Positions 1 to 8,085 of a stretch of 64,000 bases of DNA are shown here, piece after piece (positions within the stretch are counted from its first letter, which is position 1; the number at the start of each line of letters is the position of its first letter). Source of the stretch: Sphingopyxis sp. GW247-27LB (GTDB lineage Bacteria > Pseudomonadota > Alphaproteobacteria > Sphingomonadales > Sphingomonadaceae); NCBI RefSeq assembly GCF_002277025.1, contig NZ_NIWD01000008.1, positions 69,413 through 133,412 of the forward strand, read 5' to 3'. The notes beneath the pieces are model-generated. The model did no database searches. It was given only the letters and a program-made list of their open reading frames with translations, and was not told the DNA's origin. The position numbers and the translations under genes were made by a program.

Positions 1-472
1 TGCCGCGGCGGGCGAAGACGAAGCCGTAGCGCGCGGTGTCGCTGGCGAGGCGGGCGTCCATCGACAGCGTCATGGTGGCGCCGATGCCGACCGCGGCGCC
101 GTTGATCGCGCCGAGCACCGGCTTCTTCGCATCGAAGATCCGCATCGATACCCGCCCGCCGCCGTCGCGAACGAGGGGGTGCGACCAGTCGATCGTCCCG
201 TCGTCGGCAACCGGGCTGTCGGCTTCGCCGCCTTGTTTTCCATAATCGAAGGTCGCGGCGCCGGCGCTGAGGTCGGCGCCCGCGCAATAGACCTTTTCGC
301 CCGATCCGGTGAAGATCACCGCGCGCACGCCATCGTCGGCGTCGCACTCGTCGAGCGCGGCGATCACCTCGGTCATCATCTGCGCAGTGAAGGCGTTCAT
401 CCGCTCGGGACGGTGCAGCGTCAGCAGTGCGATGCCCTCGTGGCGGTCGAGGCGAATCTGGTCGTAGCTCAT
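1..472 (-). CDS. Enoyl-CoA hydratase/isomerase family protein (crotonase), 3' end outside window
   Basis: The first 157 residues of a crotonase-fold protein are present; the rest lies beyond position 1. These enzymes hydrate, isomerise or cleave acyl-CoA thioesters. Seen: the N-terminal strand with LTLHRPERMNAF, the first oxyanion loop CAGADLS (about residues 63-69), and the second oxyanion/CoA-binding loop NGAAVGIGATM (about 124-134). The start is the ATG at 470-472, preceded by AGGACATCC-type purine-rich sequence. It lies downstream of the GMC oxidoreductase gene on the same strand but 129 bp away, with its own operator-like site at 525-542, so it is probably transcribed separately. The exact reaction cannot be read; beta-oxidation of the substrate handled by this cluster is the likely context. 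Confidence 0.9.
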   Translation of the reverse strand, partial: MSYDQIRLDRHEGIALLTLHRPERMNAFTAQMMTEVIAALDECDADDGVRAVIFTGSGEKVYCAGADLSAGAATFDYGKQGGEADSPVADDGTIDWSHPLVRDGGGRVSMRIFDAKKPVLGAINGAAVGIGATMTLSMDARLASDTARYGFVFARRG

Positions 473-524
473 TTCGGATGTCCTCCTTGACGCGCGCCCG
501 CGCCTGGCGGGACTCACTTATCTA

Positions 525-542
525 TGGATATTAAATTAGTGG
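525..542. promoter_or_regulatory. Operator-like AT-rich element before the crotonase gene
   Basis: TGGATATTAAATTAGTGG closely resembles TTGACATTAAATCTAATGG before the TonB receptor at 8086. It sits about 55 bp upstream of the crotonase start in otherwise GC-rich DNA. I infer a binding site for the TetR protein encoded at 6292-6933. Of the four sites in this set it matches the ATTGNNATTA core least well. Confidence 0.4.
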
Positions 543-601
543 ACGCGCCGCGCCCGCGTGGCAAGAGGGTTCGGAACGGAGGCGCTTCCCCCGTGCGGGT
601 C

Positions 602-2209
602 CTACCGCTCCGGCGCGTCGCGCAGGATGATGTCCGCCCCGCGCCACGCCATCGCCATCGTCGGACCGTTGGTGTTGCCCGAGGGGATGGCGGGCATGAT
701 CGAGGTGTCGATCACGCGCAACCGGTCGACCCCGCGCACGCGCAGCGCCGGGTCGACGACCGAGGCGGCATCCTTGCCCATGCGGCAACTGCCGACCGCG
801 TGATAACCGCAGGTCCCGAAGCGGTCGTAGGCGGCGAGGATTTCGGCGTCGCTCTCGAACGCGGGGCCGGGCATCGTCTCCCCGGCGATCATCGCGGCGA
901 GCGGCGCCTGCTTCGCATAGTCGCGCATCACGCGCACCGCGCCGATCATCGCCGCGCGATCCTCTTCGGTCGCGCGGTAATTGGGACGGAAGCTCGCGGC
1001 GGCGTCGGGGTCGCGCGTCGCGATATGGATGCTGCCGCGCGAGGTCGGGCGCAGCGGATAGACGACCGCGTTGATCCCCGGATGCCTTTCGAGCGCGGTG
1101 CGCTGCTTGTCGAAATCGAAGCTGAAGGGGGCGATCAGCATCTGCGCGTCGGGGCGATTGAGCCCGGCGCGCGTCTTGAACCAGCCGCCGATCTCATAGG
1201 CGGCCGCCGACATCGGCCCGTCGCCGGTCAGATAATAGCGCAAGGTCGCGAGCAGCAACCGCCAGCCCCCGAAGACGCGATTCTGCGACAGGGCCGCCTT
1301 GGTCAGCTTCCACTGCATGATGATGCCGCGATGCTCGATCAGCCCTTCGCCGACCTCGGCGCTGTGGTGGACGAGCGGAATGCCAAGCGCGGCGAGGCGG
1401 CTTTGATCCCCAACGCCCGAGCGTTCGAGGATCGCCGGGCTCGCCATCGCGCCGCCGCAGACGATCACCTCGTGCGCCGCGTCGATCCGCTCGCGCTCGC
1501 CGGCATGGACGACCTCGACCCCGACCGCGCGCTTGCCGTCGAAGATCACCCGGTCGACGGTGCGTTCGGTCAGGACGGTCAGGTTGGGGCGCTTCTCCGC
1601 CGGACGCAGGAAGGCTTCGGCGGCGCTTTGGCGCTTGCCCCGGAAGATGGTGCGCGGCGCATAGCCGATCGCGACTTGGTCGTCGGGGGCGTTGACGTCG
1701 TCCTTGCGTGCCCAGCCCATCGCCGCGCCGGCGGCGACCTGCGCGTCGCTGACCGGCAGGCGCTGCGTCGGCATCGACACGCGCAGCGGGCCGGCGCCGC
1801 CGCGCGTCTCGTCGGCGCCCAGCTCGTGATTCTCGATCGCGCGATAGGCGGAGCCGATATGTGTCCAGTTCCAGTCATCGCTCGACTTCTCGGCGATCGC
1901 GTCGAAGTCGGCGGGCTGGCCGCGGACGTACATCATGCCGTTGACCGACGAGGAGCCGCCGAGCACGCGCCCGCGCACCCAGGCTTCGGACTGGCCCGCG
2001 GTCGCGTCTTCGGGCTCGCTCATATGGACCCACAGATGCTTCGGGTCCTGCATCACCTTGGCGAGTCCCTTGGGCATCGCGATGAAGGGGTGGCGGTCGC
2101 GCGGCCCCGCCTCGATCAGGGCGACGCTGATCGCGGGATTTTCGGACAGGCGATAGGCGAGCACACAGCCCGCCGCCCCGGCGCCGCAGATGACATAGTC
2201 GAAGCGCAT
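602..2209 (-). CDS. GMC-family FAD-dependent oxidoreductase (choline dehydrogenase-like)
   Basis: A 535-residue flavoprotein alcohol dehydrogenase or oxidase. The N-terminus carries the Rossmann motif GAGAAG (residues 9-14) for FAD, followed by the GMC signature 1 region [18 protein letters not shown] and signature 2 [16 protein letters not shown]. The C-terminal active-site segment is [10 protein letters not shown], with [11 protein letters not shown] near the end. The start at 2209 is chosen because the FAD motif then lies at the usual distance and AAGGGAAAGAGG precedes it; the frame stays open upstream to 2485. It is divergent from the Rieske oxygenase gene, with a shared operator-like site between them. 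The substrate is probably a primary alcohol. PEG dehydrogenases of Sphingopyxis belong to this family, but nothing here proves that activity. Confidence 0.92.
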   Translation of the reverse strand: MRFDYVICGAGAAGCVLAYRLSENPAISVALIEAGPRDRHPFIAMPKGLAKVMQDPKHLWVHMSEPEDATAGQSEAWVRGRVLGGSSSVNGMMYVRGQPADFDAIAEKSSDDWNWTHIGSAYRAIENHELGADETRGGAGPLRVSMPTQRLPVSDAQVAAGAAMGWARKDDVNAPDDQVAIGYAPRTIFRGKRQSAAEAFLRPAEKRPNLTVLTERTVDRVIFDGKRAVGVEVVHAGERERIDAAHEVIVCGGAMASPAILERSGVGDQSRLAALGIPLVHHSAEVGEGLIEHRGIIMQWKLTKAALSQNRVFGGWRLLLATLRYYLTGDGPMSAAAYEIGGWFKTRAGLNRPDAQMLIAPFSFDFDKQRTALERHPGINAVVYPLRPTSRGSIHIATRDPDAAASFRPNYRATEEDRAAMIGAVRVMRDYAKQAPLAAMIAGETMPGPAFESDAEILAAYDRFGTCGYHAVGSCRMGKDAASVVDPALRVRGVDRLRVIDTSIMPAIPSGNTNGPTMAMAWRGADIILRDAPER

Positions 2210-2268
2210 CCTCTTTCCCTTCTTGATTTCCGCCGTTTTCGCCGGTTCGCAAGGCGTTCCATAAAAAA

Positions 2269-2285
2269 CTATTGTCATTAGGTAA
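2269..2285. promoter_or_regulatory. Operator-like site in the GMC/Rieske divergent promoter
   Basis: CTATTGTCATTAGGTAA lies between the two divergent genes. It matches the element at 7025-7041 (CTATTGAAATTAGGTAA) at 15 of 17 positions. The right half ATTAGGT and left half ACTAT form an imperfect inverted repeat. I infer that the neighbouring TetR regulator (6292-6933) binds here and controls both directions. Confidence 0.5.
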
Positions 2286-2330
2286 AGGGTCGAATAGGCT
2301 GGCGCCAACGACAAGGAGAGGATTGGCGAT

Positions 2331-3509
2331 ATGAGCGAAGTTGCGGAAGTCGCGCGCCCCGCCCGCAAGGTCACCAGACTGGCGGAGCTCACCCCCAGCC
2401 AGATCGAGGCGATTCGCAAGATCCCGGCGGAAAAGGACGCCGTCGTCGTGCCCTTCGGGGCGACGCGCCCCAATGCGATCTTCACCGGCCGCGAGCGCTT
2501 CGACCGCGAGCAGGAAAGAATCTTCCGCCGCTACCCGGTTCCGGTGACGGTATCGGCGCTGCTCGAACCCGGGAGCATCGTCGCGAACGACAGCTACGGC
2601 TTTCCGATGCTCGTCTCGCGCACCCGCGACGGCACGATCAAGGCGTTCGTCAACGCCTGCCAGCACAAGGGGTCGAAGATCATCGAGGATTGCGCGGTCC
2701 ACAAGCAGAGCCGCATGACCTGCCCCTATCACGCCTGGACCTATGGCATCGACGGCAAGCTGATCGGCGTGTCGCGGAGCGAGGCCTTCGAGGGACTCGA
2801 CAAGGGCGAGCGCGGCCTTGTCGAGCTCGAGGCGCGCGAATGGGGGGGCATCGTCTATGTCCAGTTGAACCGCGATATCCCCGCCGACTGGTCGCAGCTC
2901 TCGGATCAGGTCGCGGCGGATTTCGAGGCGCTCGGCATTCCTTCAGCGCATGTCTACGGCCGCAAGACCTTCGACCTCGAGGCGAACTGGAAGGTCGTGC
3001 TCGAGCCCTTCCTCGAGGGCTATCACGTCCAGCGGCTCCACGCCGCCTCGATCGGCGATCGCTTCCAGGACGCGCCGAACATCGTCGATGTCTTCGGCGC
3101 CAACATCCGCCAGGTATCGGGGCGTATCGGCTATGTCCCCGAGATGCTCGACGAGGACCCCGACGCCAACGTCCACAAGCTGGTGACGCACGCCTATACG
3201 GCTTTCCCCAACTGCGTCCTCGTCACCAGCCAATATTATACCAGCATCATGCTCCTCATGCCGCGCGCGCCCGACCGCACGACGGTCGAATATTTCATGC
3301 TCACGCCCGAGGCCGCGACGACGCCCAAGGCCGAGGAGGTGTTCGCGCGCTCCTATGAGCTGATCCTGGGCGTCTTCGGCGGCGAGGATTTCCGGGCGGC
3401 CGAGATCAGTCAGCAGGGTCTCAACGCGGGGGTGCCGGAAGAAACCGTCTATTGCGGGCTCGAGACCAATATCATCCGCTATTATGAGGCGATCGAAGCG
3501 CTGCTGTGA
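2331..3509 (+). CDS. Rieske non-heme iron oxygenase, alpha-subunit type
   Basis: A 392-residue aromatic ring-hydroxylating oxygenase-like protein. The Rieske [2Fe-2S] ligands are visible as C110-x-H112 and C131-x2-H134 (CQH ... CPYHAW). The mononuclear iron site has H232 and H237 in EGYHVQRLH. Such enzymes insert oxygen into aromatic rings or sterols, or perform O- and N-demethylation, using an external reductase. No ferredoxin, reductase or beta subunit gene is in the window, so electrons must come from elsewhere. It heads a same-strand run with the acyl-CoA synthetase and P450 genes (gaps of 38 and 10 bp). GGAGAGG sits just before the ATG. The substrate cannot be told from sequence. Confidence 0.92.
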   Translation: MSEVAEVARPARKVTRLAELTPSQIEAIRKIPAEKDAVVVPFGATRPNAIFTGRERFDREQERIFRRYPVPVTVSALLEPGSIVANDSYGFPMLVSRTRDGTIKAFVNACQHKGSKIIEDCAVHKQSRMTCPYHAWTYGIDGKLIGVSRSEAFEGLDKGERGLVELEAREWGGIVYVQLNRDIPADWSQLSDQVAADFEALGIPSAHVYGRKTFDLEANWKVVLEPFLEGYHVQRLHAASIGDRFQDAPNIVDVFGANIRQVSGRIGYVPEMLDEDPDANVHKLVTHAYTAFPNCVLVTSQYYTSIMLLMPRAPDRTTVEYFMLTPEAATTPKAEEVFARSYELILGVFGGEDFRAAEISQQGLNAGVPEETVYCGLETNIIRYYEAIEALL

Positions 3510-3547
3510 TGGTGGAACCGGCGGCAGACCGGATAGAGAGGGACTGA

Positions 3548-5047
3548 ATGGCGCAGACCTTGTCGAGCGCGATCGCGTGGTGGGCGCGGATGCGTCCGGA
3601 TCAGCCGGCCATCGTGCTTGGCGGCGACCGGCTCAGCTATGCCGATTACCAGAGCTGGTCGGATCGCGTCGCCGCGATGCTGGAGGCCGACGGCCTGCGG
3701 CCGGGTGACCGCGTCGCGATCTGTTCGACCAACAGCCTCGCCTATTGCGCGCTGATCATGGGGATCATCCGGGCGGGCGGGATCGTCAATCCGGTCAACT
3801 TCCGCTTTACCCCGCGCGAGATTCGCGAGCTTTGCGACACGACCGAACCGCGCTTCGCCTTCGCCGCGCCCGAGTTCGCGGACAATGCGCGCGCGGCGGG
3901 GCTCGATCCGCGCCCGATGGCCGTGGTCGAGGCGTTGCGCCACGGCGCGCCCGCGACGCCCGCGCACGATCCCGATCCCGACGCGCCGGTGGTGATCATC
4001 GCGACGAGCGGGTCGACCGCGAAGCCCAAGGGTGTCGTCTTCACCAATCGCTCGATGACCGCCTATGCCGCCTGCTGGTCGCTCGAGGGGATTTCCTCTT
4101 CGGCGGGCGCGCGGATCATCAGCCTGGCGCCGCTCAACACCTCGGCGGGCTTCGTCCAGCTGATCCATTATACGGTGCAGGGGTGCACCATCTTCATGGA
4201 ACCGGCCTTCGTCCCGGAGGCGATCCTGCAATTGCTGCAGGACGAGCGGATCAACTGCTTCGGCGCGGTGCCGACCTTCTTCGAGGCGATCGCGCGCTGT
4301 CCGGGCTTTGCCAGCGCCGACCTGTCGTCGATCCGCCTCGCGACCGCGGGCGGCGCGCGTGTCAGCCGGCAGCTGCTCGACAGCTGGAAGGCGAAGGGGA
4401 TCGTCATCCGCCAGATCTACGGCCAGACCGAAGTCGGCGGCAATGCGACGATGATGCCCGAGCATCTGGCGATGGATGAGCCCGAGAAATGCGGCTGGGG
4501 CGGTATCTTCATGGATTTGCGCGTCGTCCGCCCCGACGGCAGCGACTGCGACCCCGGCGAACCGGGCGAGATATTGATGCGCTCGCCGGGAATGATGCAG
4601 GGCTACTGGCGCAACCCAGAGGAAACGGCGAAGGCGATCCGCGATGGATGGCTCCATTCGGGCGACATCGGCACGCTCGACGAGCGTGGCCTCCTGACCT
4701 TCGTCGACCGGATGAAGGATCTGATCATCTCGGGCGGGCTCAACATATCGGCGGCCGAGGTCGAGCGGGTGGTGTGCGAATTTCCCGGCGTCGTCGAAGC
4801 GCTGGCGATCGCGGCGCCCGATCCCAAGTTCGGCGAGACCCCCTTCGTCGTCTATCATGGCGCGGTCGAAATCGACGTTGCCGCGCTGATCGATCACTGC
4901 AACGCGAATCTCTCCAACTACAAGGTGCCGCGCTACGTCGCCTTCTCGCCCGAGCCGCTGCCGCGGCTCGCGACCGGAAAATTGTCCAAACCCGCAGTGC
5001 GCGAGCGATACGCCGGCGCGCATGAGACGATGGAGCGCGTGCGATGA
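3548..5047 (+). CDS. AMP-forming acyl-CoA synthetase
   Basis: A 499-residue member of the ANL superfamily that activates a carboxylic acid as acyl-AMP and then forms the CoA thioester. Motifs in order: the phosphate-binding loop TSGSTAKPKG, the aromatic/adenine motif YGQTE, the GWLHSGDIG motif with its ribose-binding Asp, the hinge KDLIISGGLNIS, and the C-terminal catalytic Lys in LATGKLSKP. Length is normal for the family. It lies 38 bp after the Rieske gene and before the P450 gene, so the three are probably one operon. It would prime the acid made by the oxidising enzymes for breakdown by the crotonase and acyl-CoA dehydrogenases nearby. Acid specificity is unknown. Confidence 0.93.
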   Translation: MAQTLSSAIAWWARMRPDQPAIVLGGDRLSYADYQSWSDRVAAMLEADGLRPGDRVAICSTNSLAYCALIMGIIRAGGIVNPVNFRFTPREIRELCDTTEPRFAFAAPEFADNARAAGLDPRPMAVVEALRHGAPATPAHDPDPDAPVVIIATSGSTAKPKGVVFTNRSMTAYAACWSLEGISSSAGARIISLAPLNTSAGFVQLIHYTVQGCTIFMEPAFVPEAILQLLQDERINCFGAVPTFFEAIARCPGFASADLSSIRLATAGGARVSRQLLDSWKAKGIVIRQIYGQTEVGGNATMMPEHLAMDEPEKCGWGGIFMDLRVVRPDGSDCDPGEPGEILMRSPGMMQGYWRNPEETAKAIRDGWLHSGDIGTLDERGLLTFVDRMKDLIISGGLNISAAEVERVVCEFPGVVEALAIAAPDPKFGETPFVVYHGAVEIDVAALIDHCNANLSNYKVPRYVAFSPEPLPRLATGKLSKPAVRERYAGAHETMERVR

Positions 5048-5057
5048 GGCCGAACCG

Positions 5058-6278
5058 ATGACCGCCGCCGCAGCCCCGGTGGCCGCACCGCCGCCGCATG
5101 TTCCGGCGCATCTGGTCTTCGACTTCGACATCTATGCCGATCCGCGCATCGGCGAGGATGTGCAGGGGAGCTACGCGGCCGCACTCGAAGCCGCGCCCGA
5201 CATTTTCTGGACGCGGCTCAACGGGGGGCACTGGATCGTCAAGAGCTTCGACGCGATCGCCAGGATCGTGCTCGATCCCGAGCATTTCTCGGTGCGCGAG
5301 ATGCAGATTCCGCGCGTCGAGAATCCGCCCTTCTTCATCCCGCTGAGCCTCGATCCCCCCGAGAACCTGCCCTATCGCAAGGCGATGATGCCGATGTTCG
5401 GGCCCAACGCGATCAAGGCCCTCGAGCCGCGCATCCGCGAATGGGCGGTCGAACTGGTCGATGCCGTCGCGGCGAACGGAGCGTGCGATTTCCAGGCCGA
5501 CGTGTCGAAACTGTTCCCGGTCAGCGTCTTCATGGAATTGATGGGCATGGACCTGTCGCGGCTCCAGGACTTCCGCCACCTCGCCGAGCAATTCTTTTCG
5601 GCCCAGAATGACGAGGCCGAGATGGGGCGCCTCAGCGCGCTGATTCTGGGCGAGATGAAGGCGTTGATCGAGGCGAAGAAGGCCGCTCCCGACGACAAGC
5701 TGATGTCGCATTTCATCGGCGTCGACATCGGCGGCCGGACGATGAGCGACGACGAGATATTGGCGATGAGCTTCGTGCTCTTCCTCGGCGGCATGGACAC
5801 GGTGACCAACGTCACCGGCTTCGCTTTCCAGCAGCTCGCGCAGATGCCCGAGGTGCAGGCGCGGCTCGCTGCCGACCCGTCGCTGATCCCCGCCTTCGCC
5901 GACGAGGCGGTGCGGCTCTATGGCGTCGTCAACACGCCGCGCCTCGTCGTGCAGGACCAGGTGATCGGCGACGCGCAATTCCGCGCGGGCGAGATGCTGC
6001 TCAACATCCTCTGCCTCGGCAGCCGCGATCCGGCGAAGTTCGAACGGCCCAATCTGTTCGACCTCGACCGCAAGAAGACCGCGCACCTGACCTTTTCGTC
6101 GGGGCCGCACCTTTGCGTCGGGCACGTCCTCGGCCGCGCCGAGCTGCGTATCCTGACCGAGGAATGGATACGGCGCATTCCGTCCTTTCGCGCGGTGTCC
6201 GGCGAACGCCACGCCTTCCGCATCGGCACGGTGATGGCGCTCGAGACGCTGCCGCTCGAATGGCCGATCGCCGGCTGA
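5058..6278 (+). CDS. Cytochrome P450
   Basis: A soluble bacterial-type P450 of 406 residues. The I-helix oxygen-activation region is FLGGMDTVTN, the K-helix ExxR is EAVR, and the heme-ligand loop is FSSGPHLCVGH with the axial Cys. The frame is open from an ATG at 5022 inside the synthetase gene; I prefer the ATG at 5058 because it avoids a 26-bp overlap and gives a normal P450 N-terminus. No membrane anchor is seen. It needs a ferredoxin and reductase that are not in the window. As third gene of the Rieske-synthetase-P450 run it likely hydroxylates the same substrate or an intermediate. Confidence 0.93.
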   Translation: MTAAAAPVAAPPPHVPAHLVFDFDIYADPRIGEDVQGSYAAALEAAPDIFWTRLNGGHWIVKSFDAIARIVLDPEHFSVREMQIPRVENPPFFIPLSLDPPENLPYRKAMMPMFGPNAIKALEPRIREWAVELVDAVAANGACDFQADVSKLFPVSVFMELMGMDLSRLQDFRHLAEQFFSAQNDEAEMGRLSALILGEMKALIEAKKAAPDDKLMSHFIGVDIGGRTMSDDEILAMSFVLFLGGMDTVTNVTGFAFQQLAQMPEVQARLAADPSLIPAFADEAVRLYGVVNTPRLVVQDQVIGDAQFRAGEMLLNILCLGSRDPAKFERPNLFDLDRKKTAHLTFSSGPHLCVGHVLGRAELRILTEEWIRRIPSFRAVSGERHAFRIGTVMALETLPLEWPIAG

Positions 6279-6291
6279 CGCCGCGATTCGC

Positions 6292-6933
6292 TCAGCCCGC
6301 GGTGTCGAGCGGCCGGCCCACGCTGCCCGTCGCCAGCCGCTGCCGAACGCCGACGAGGAACATGCGCAGCGATTCGACGAACAACTCTTCGTCGCCGAAG
6401 GGATTGTCGGCGATCGCCTGCGCCAGGCTCGGAAATTTGGCGCCGTCGACCGGCGGCATCGGATCGACGCCGCGCGCGCGCGCCGACGCTTCGAACAAGG
6501 CCGTGCCGAAGGTATATTTCTCGATCGCGTCGATCACGGTCAGCTGGATCGTCGTCGGATAGGGCTCCTCGGACGCCGCGCGCTCATAGGCGGCGAGCAG
6601 CAGATGGCGCGGGAAATAGCGCAGGATCAGCGGGGCTGCGTTGGGATGCTTGAGAAGCGTCCGGCGCGTCAGCACGCAGCGCGCGATGATCTGTTCCTCG
6701 AAGGAGGGCGGTGCGCCGTCGACCGTCGGCATCCGCGCCAGCATGATGCGGGCGACTTCCTGCAGCAATTCCGACTTGTCGGTGAAGTGATGATACAGCG
6801 ACGGCGGGCGCACCCCCAGCTTGCGCGCGACATGCGAAAGGCTCAGCTCCTCGAGGCCGAGCTCGTCGATCACCTCGAGCGCCGCCTCGGCCGCGCTCGA
6901 TCGCGAAATGAGAGGTTTCGAAGGCCGCGCCAA
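6292..6933 (-). CDS. TetR/AcrR-family transcriptional regulator (block 1)
   Basis: A 213-residue one-component repressor. The N-terminal HTH reads LSLSHVARKLGVRPPSLYHHF followed by TDKSELL, a typical TetR recognition helix. The C-terminal region is a ligand-binding helical domain with the IARCVLTRRTLLKHPNAA type seen in TetR proteins that bind organic effectors. It ends 13 bp from the convergent P450 gene and is divergent from the alpha/beta hydrolase gene. The divergent region holds an ATTGNNATTA-type element (7025-7041) and a palindrome (7003-7018). I infer autoregulation and control of block 1; the effector is probably the growth substrate or its CoA ester. Confidence 0.9.
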   Translation of the reverse strand: MARPSKPLISRSSAAEAALEVIDELGLEELSLSHVARKLGVRPPSLYHHFTDKSELLQEVARIMLARMPTVDGAPPSFEEQIIARCVLTRRTLLKHPNAAPLILRYFPRHLLLAAYERAASEEPYPTTIQLTVIDAIEKYTFGTALFEASARARGVDPMPPVDGAKFPSLAQAIADNPFGDEELFVESLRMFLVGVRQRLATGSVGRPLDTAG

Positions 6934-7002
6934 ATCCCCAACTCCCTTGCTTTCGCCGCTCCTTGGCAGCGCGGGCCGGCAAGGGCCAGCCCAAAAAGTC
7001 CC

Positions 7003-7018
7003 TTATCGGCATCGATAA
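7003..7018. promoter_or_regulatory. Perfect-arm palindrome upstream of the block 1 tetR gene
   Basis: TTATCGGCATCGATAA has 6-bp arms TTATCG/CGATAA around GCAT, 70 bp upstream of the tetR start. It has the same geometry as the block 2 operators (YTATCANNNNTGATAA). It may be an autoregulatory operator or a point of crosstalk between the two TetR proteins. Confidence 0.4.
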
Positions 7019-7024
7019 ACAAAC

Positions 7025-7041
7025 CTATTGAAATTAGGTAA
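7025..7041. promoter_or_regulatory. Operator-like site before the alpha/beta hydrolase gene
   Basis: CTATTGAAATTAGGTAA sits within the imperfect inverted repeat ACCTATTGAAATTAGGT (7023-7039), about 36 bp upstream of the hydrolase start. It is nearly identical to 2269-2285. I infer a TetR operator shared across block 1. Confidence 0.5.
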
Positions 7042-7076
7042 GCGGTTCAACATGATCTGAATCGAGAGGAGAAATA

Positions 7077-7949
7077 ATGACCGGCCGCACACAGCTCAGG
7101 ACCTTCCCTTCCTCCGGTGGGGTCGAACTCGTCGGCGACCAGGGCGGCCCCGCCGACGCGCCCTGCGTGGTGCTGCTCCACGGTGGAGGGCAGACGCGGC
7201 ACAGCTGGAGCCGCGCCGTCGACCGCCTGCTCGACGCGGATCTCCAGGTCATCAACTTCGACGCGCGCGGGCATGGCGACAGCGCGTGGTCGCCCGACGG
7301 CGCCTATGCGCTCTCGGACCGGTCGCGCGACCTCGCCGCCGTGACGAAGGACCTGCGCGTGCCCTTCGTCCTCGTCGGCGCATCGCTGGGCGGCGCGACG
7401 GCGATCCAGGCGGTGCACGATGGACTGCGACCTGCCGGGGTCGTGCTGGTCGACATCGTGCCCGAGCCCGACCCGCGCGGAATCGAGCGCATCGTCGGCT
7501 TCATGCAGGGACATGGCGAAGGCTTCGCCACGGTCGAGGCCGCCACCGCCGCCGTCGCGGCCTATAATCCGCAGCGGCCGCGGCCGGCTGATGCGGGCGG
7601 GCTGATGAAGAATCTGCGCCCCGGAGCCGACGGCCGCCTCTACTGGCATTGGGATCCGCGCATCCTCGAAACCTCGCCCGCCGCGCATCATCGCGTGGTC
7701 CAGCAGGCGGCCGAAACCCTGGCGTCGCTGCCGGACGTGCCGGTCCTGCTCGTCCGCGGGCTGTCGAGCGACGTCGTCAGCGAAGCCGGCGTGGCCGCCT
7801 TTCGCCGCCAAGTGCCGCGACTCGAAATCCTCGACGTCCAGGGGGCGGGGCACATGGTTGCCGGCGATCGCAACGACGCATTCAACGCGGGCGTCATCGC
7901 CTTCGCGAAGCGGGTTCTCGCTGCCGGGGCCGTGACGCGAACAGCATAA
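7077..7949 (+). CDS. Alpha/beta-fold hydrolase
   Basis: A 290-residue cytoplasmic hydrolase without a signal peptide. It shows the oxyanion-hole HGGG (residues 35-38), RGHGDS (64-69), the nucleophile elbow GASLGG with Ser103, and the catalytic His259 in GAGHMVAGD near the C-terminus. These fit the family of C-C hydrolases, esterases and peroxidase-like hydrolases; the reaction cannot be assigned. AGAGGAGA lies directly before the ATG. It is divergent from the TetR gene and has the block 1 operator-like site in its promoter, so it probably belongs to the same catabolic programme. Confidence 0.9.
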   Translation: MTGRTQLRTFPSSGGVELVGDQGGPADAPCVVLLHGGGQTRHSWSRAVDRLLDADLQVINFDARGHGDSAWSPDGAYALSDRSRDLAAVTKDLRVPFVLVGASLGGATAIQAVHDGLRPAGVVLVDIVPEPDPRGIERIVGFMQGHGEGFATVEAATAAVAAYNPQRPRPADAGGLMKNLRPGADGRLYWHWDPRILETSPAAHHRVVQQAAETLASLPDVPVLLVRGLSSDVVSEAGVAAFRRQVPRLEILDVQGAGHMVAGDRNDAFNAGVIAFAKRVLAAGAVTRTA

Positions 7950-7952
7950 CGC

Positions 7953-7966
7953 CTTGATATATCAAG
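7953..7966. repeat. Perfect 14-bp palindrome after the hydrolase gene
   Basis: CTTGATATATCAAG is a perfect palindrome just after the hydrolase stop codon. It is flanked more distantly by AACGCC (7948-7953) and GGCGTT (7996-8001). It has no T-tract, so it may be a protein-binding site rather than a terminator. Confidence 0.3.
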
Positions 7967-8010
7967 CTTTCTGATCCTCCGTTCAAAAACCTTACGGCGT
8001 TAAATTTCGA

Positions 8011-8030
8011 ATTGACATTAAATCTAATGG
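8011..8030. promoter_or_regulatory. Operator-like site before the first TonB receptor gene
   Basis: ATTGACATTAAATCTAATGG includes the inverted repeat CATTA-AATC-TAATG (8016-8029). It shares the ATTGNNATTA core with 2271-2280 and 7027-7036, and the ATTAAAT stretch with 525-542. It lies about 56 bp upstream of the receptor start. I infer the same TetR control. Confidence 0.5.
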
Positions 8031-8085
8031 TTGTAGTTTATTGACAAGGCCGCGGCTGACGGCCTGTTTCTGGGAGGAGACGGTC

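Noticed and set aside
602-2209. Calling the GMC oxidoreductase a PEG dehydrogenase (pegA)
   Set aside because: Family and length agree, but the neighbours include a Rieske oxygenase and P450 and lack the peg permease and aldehyde dehydrogenase genes.
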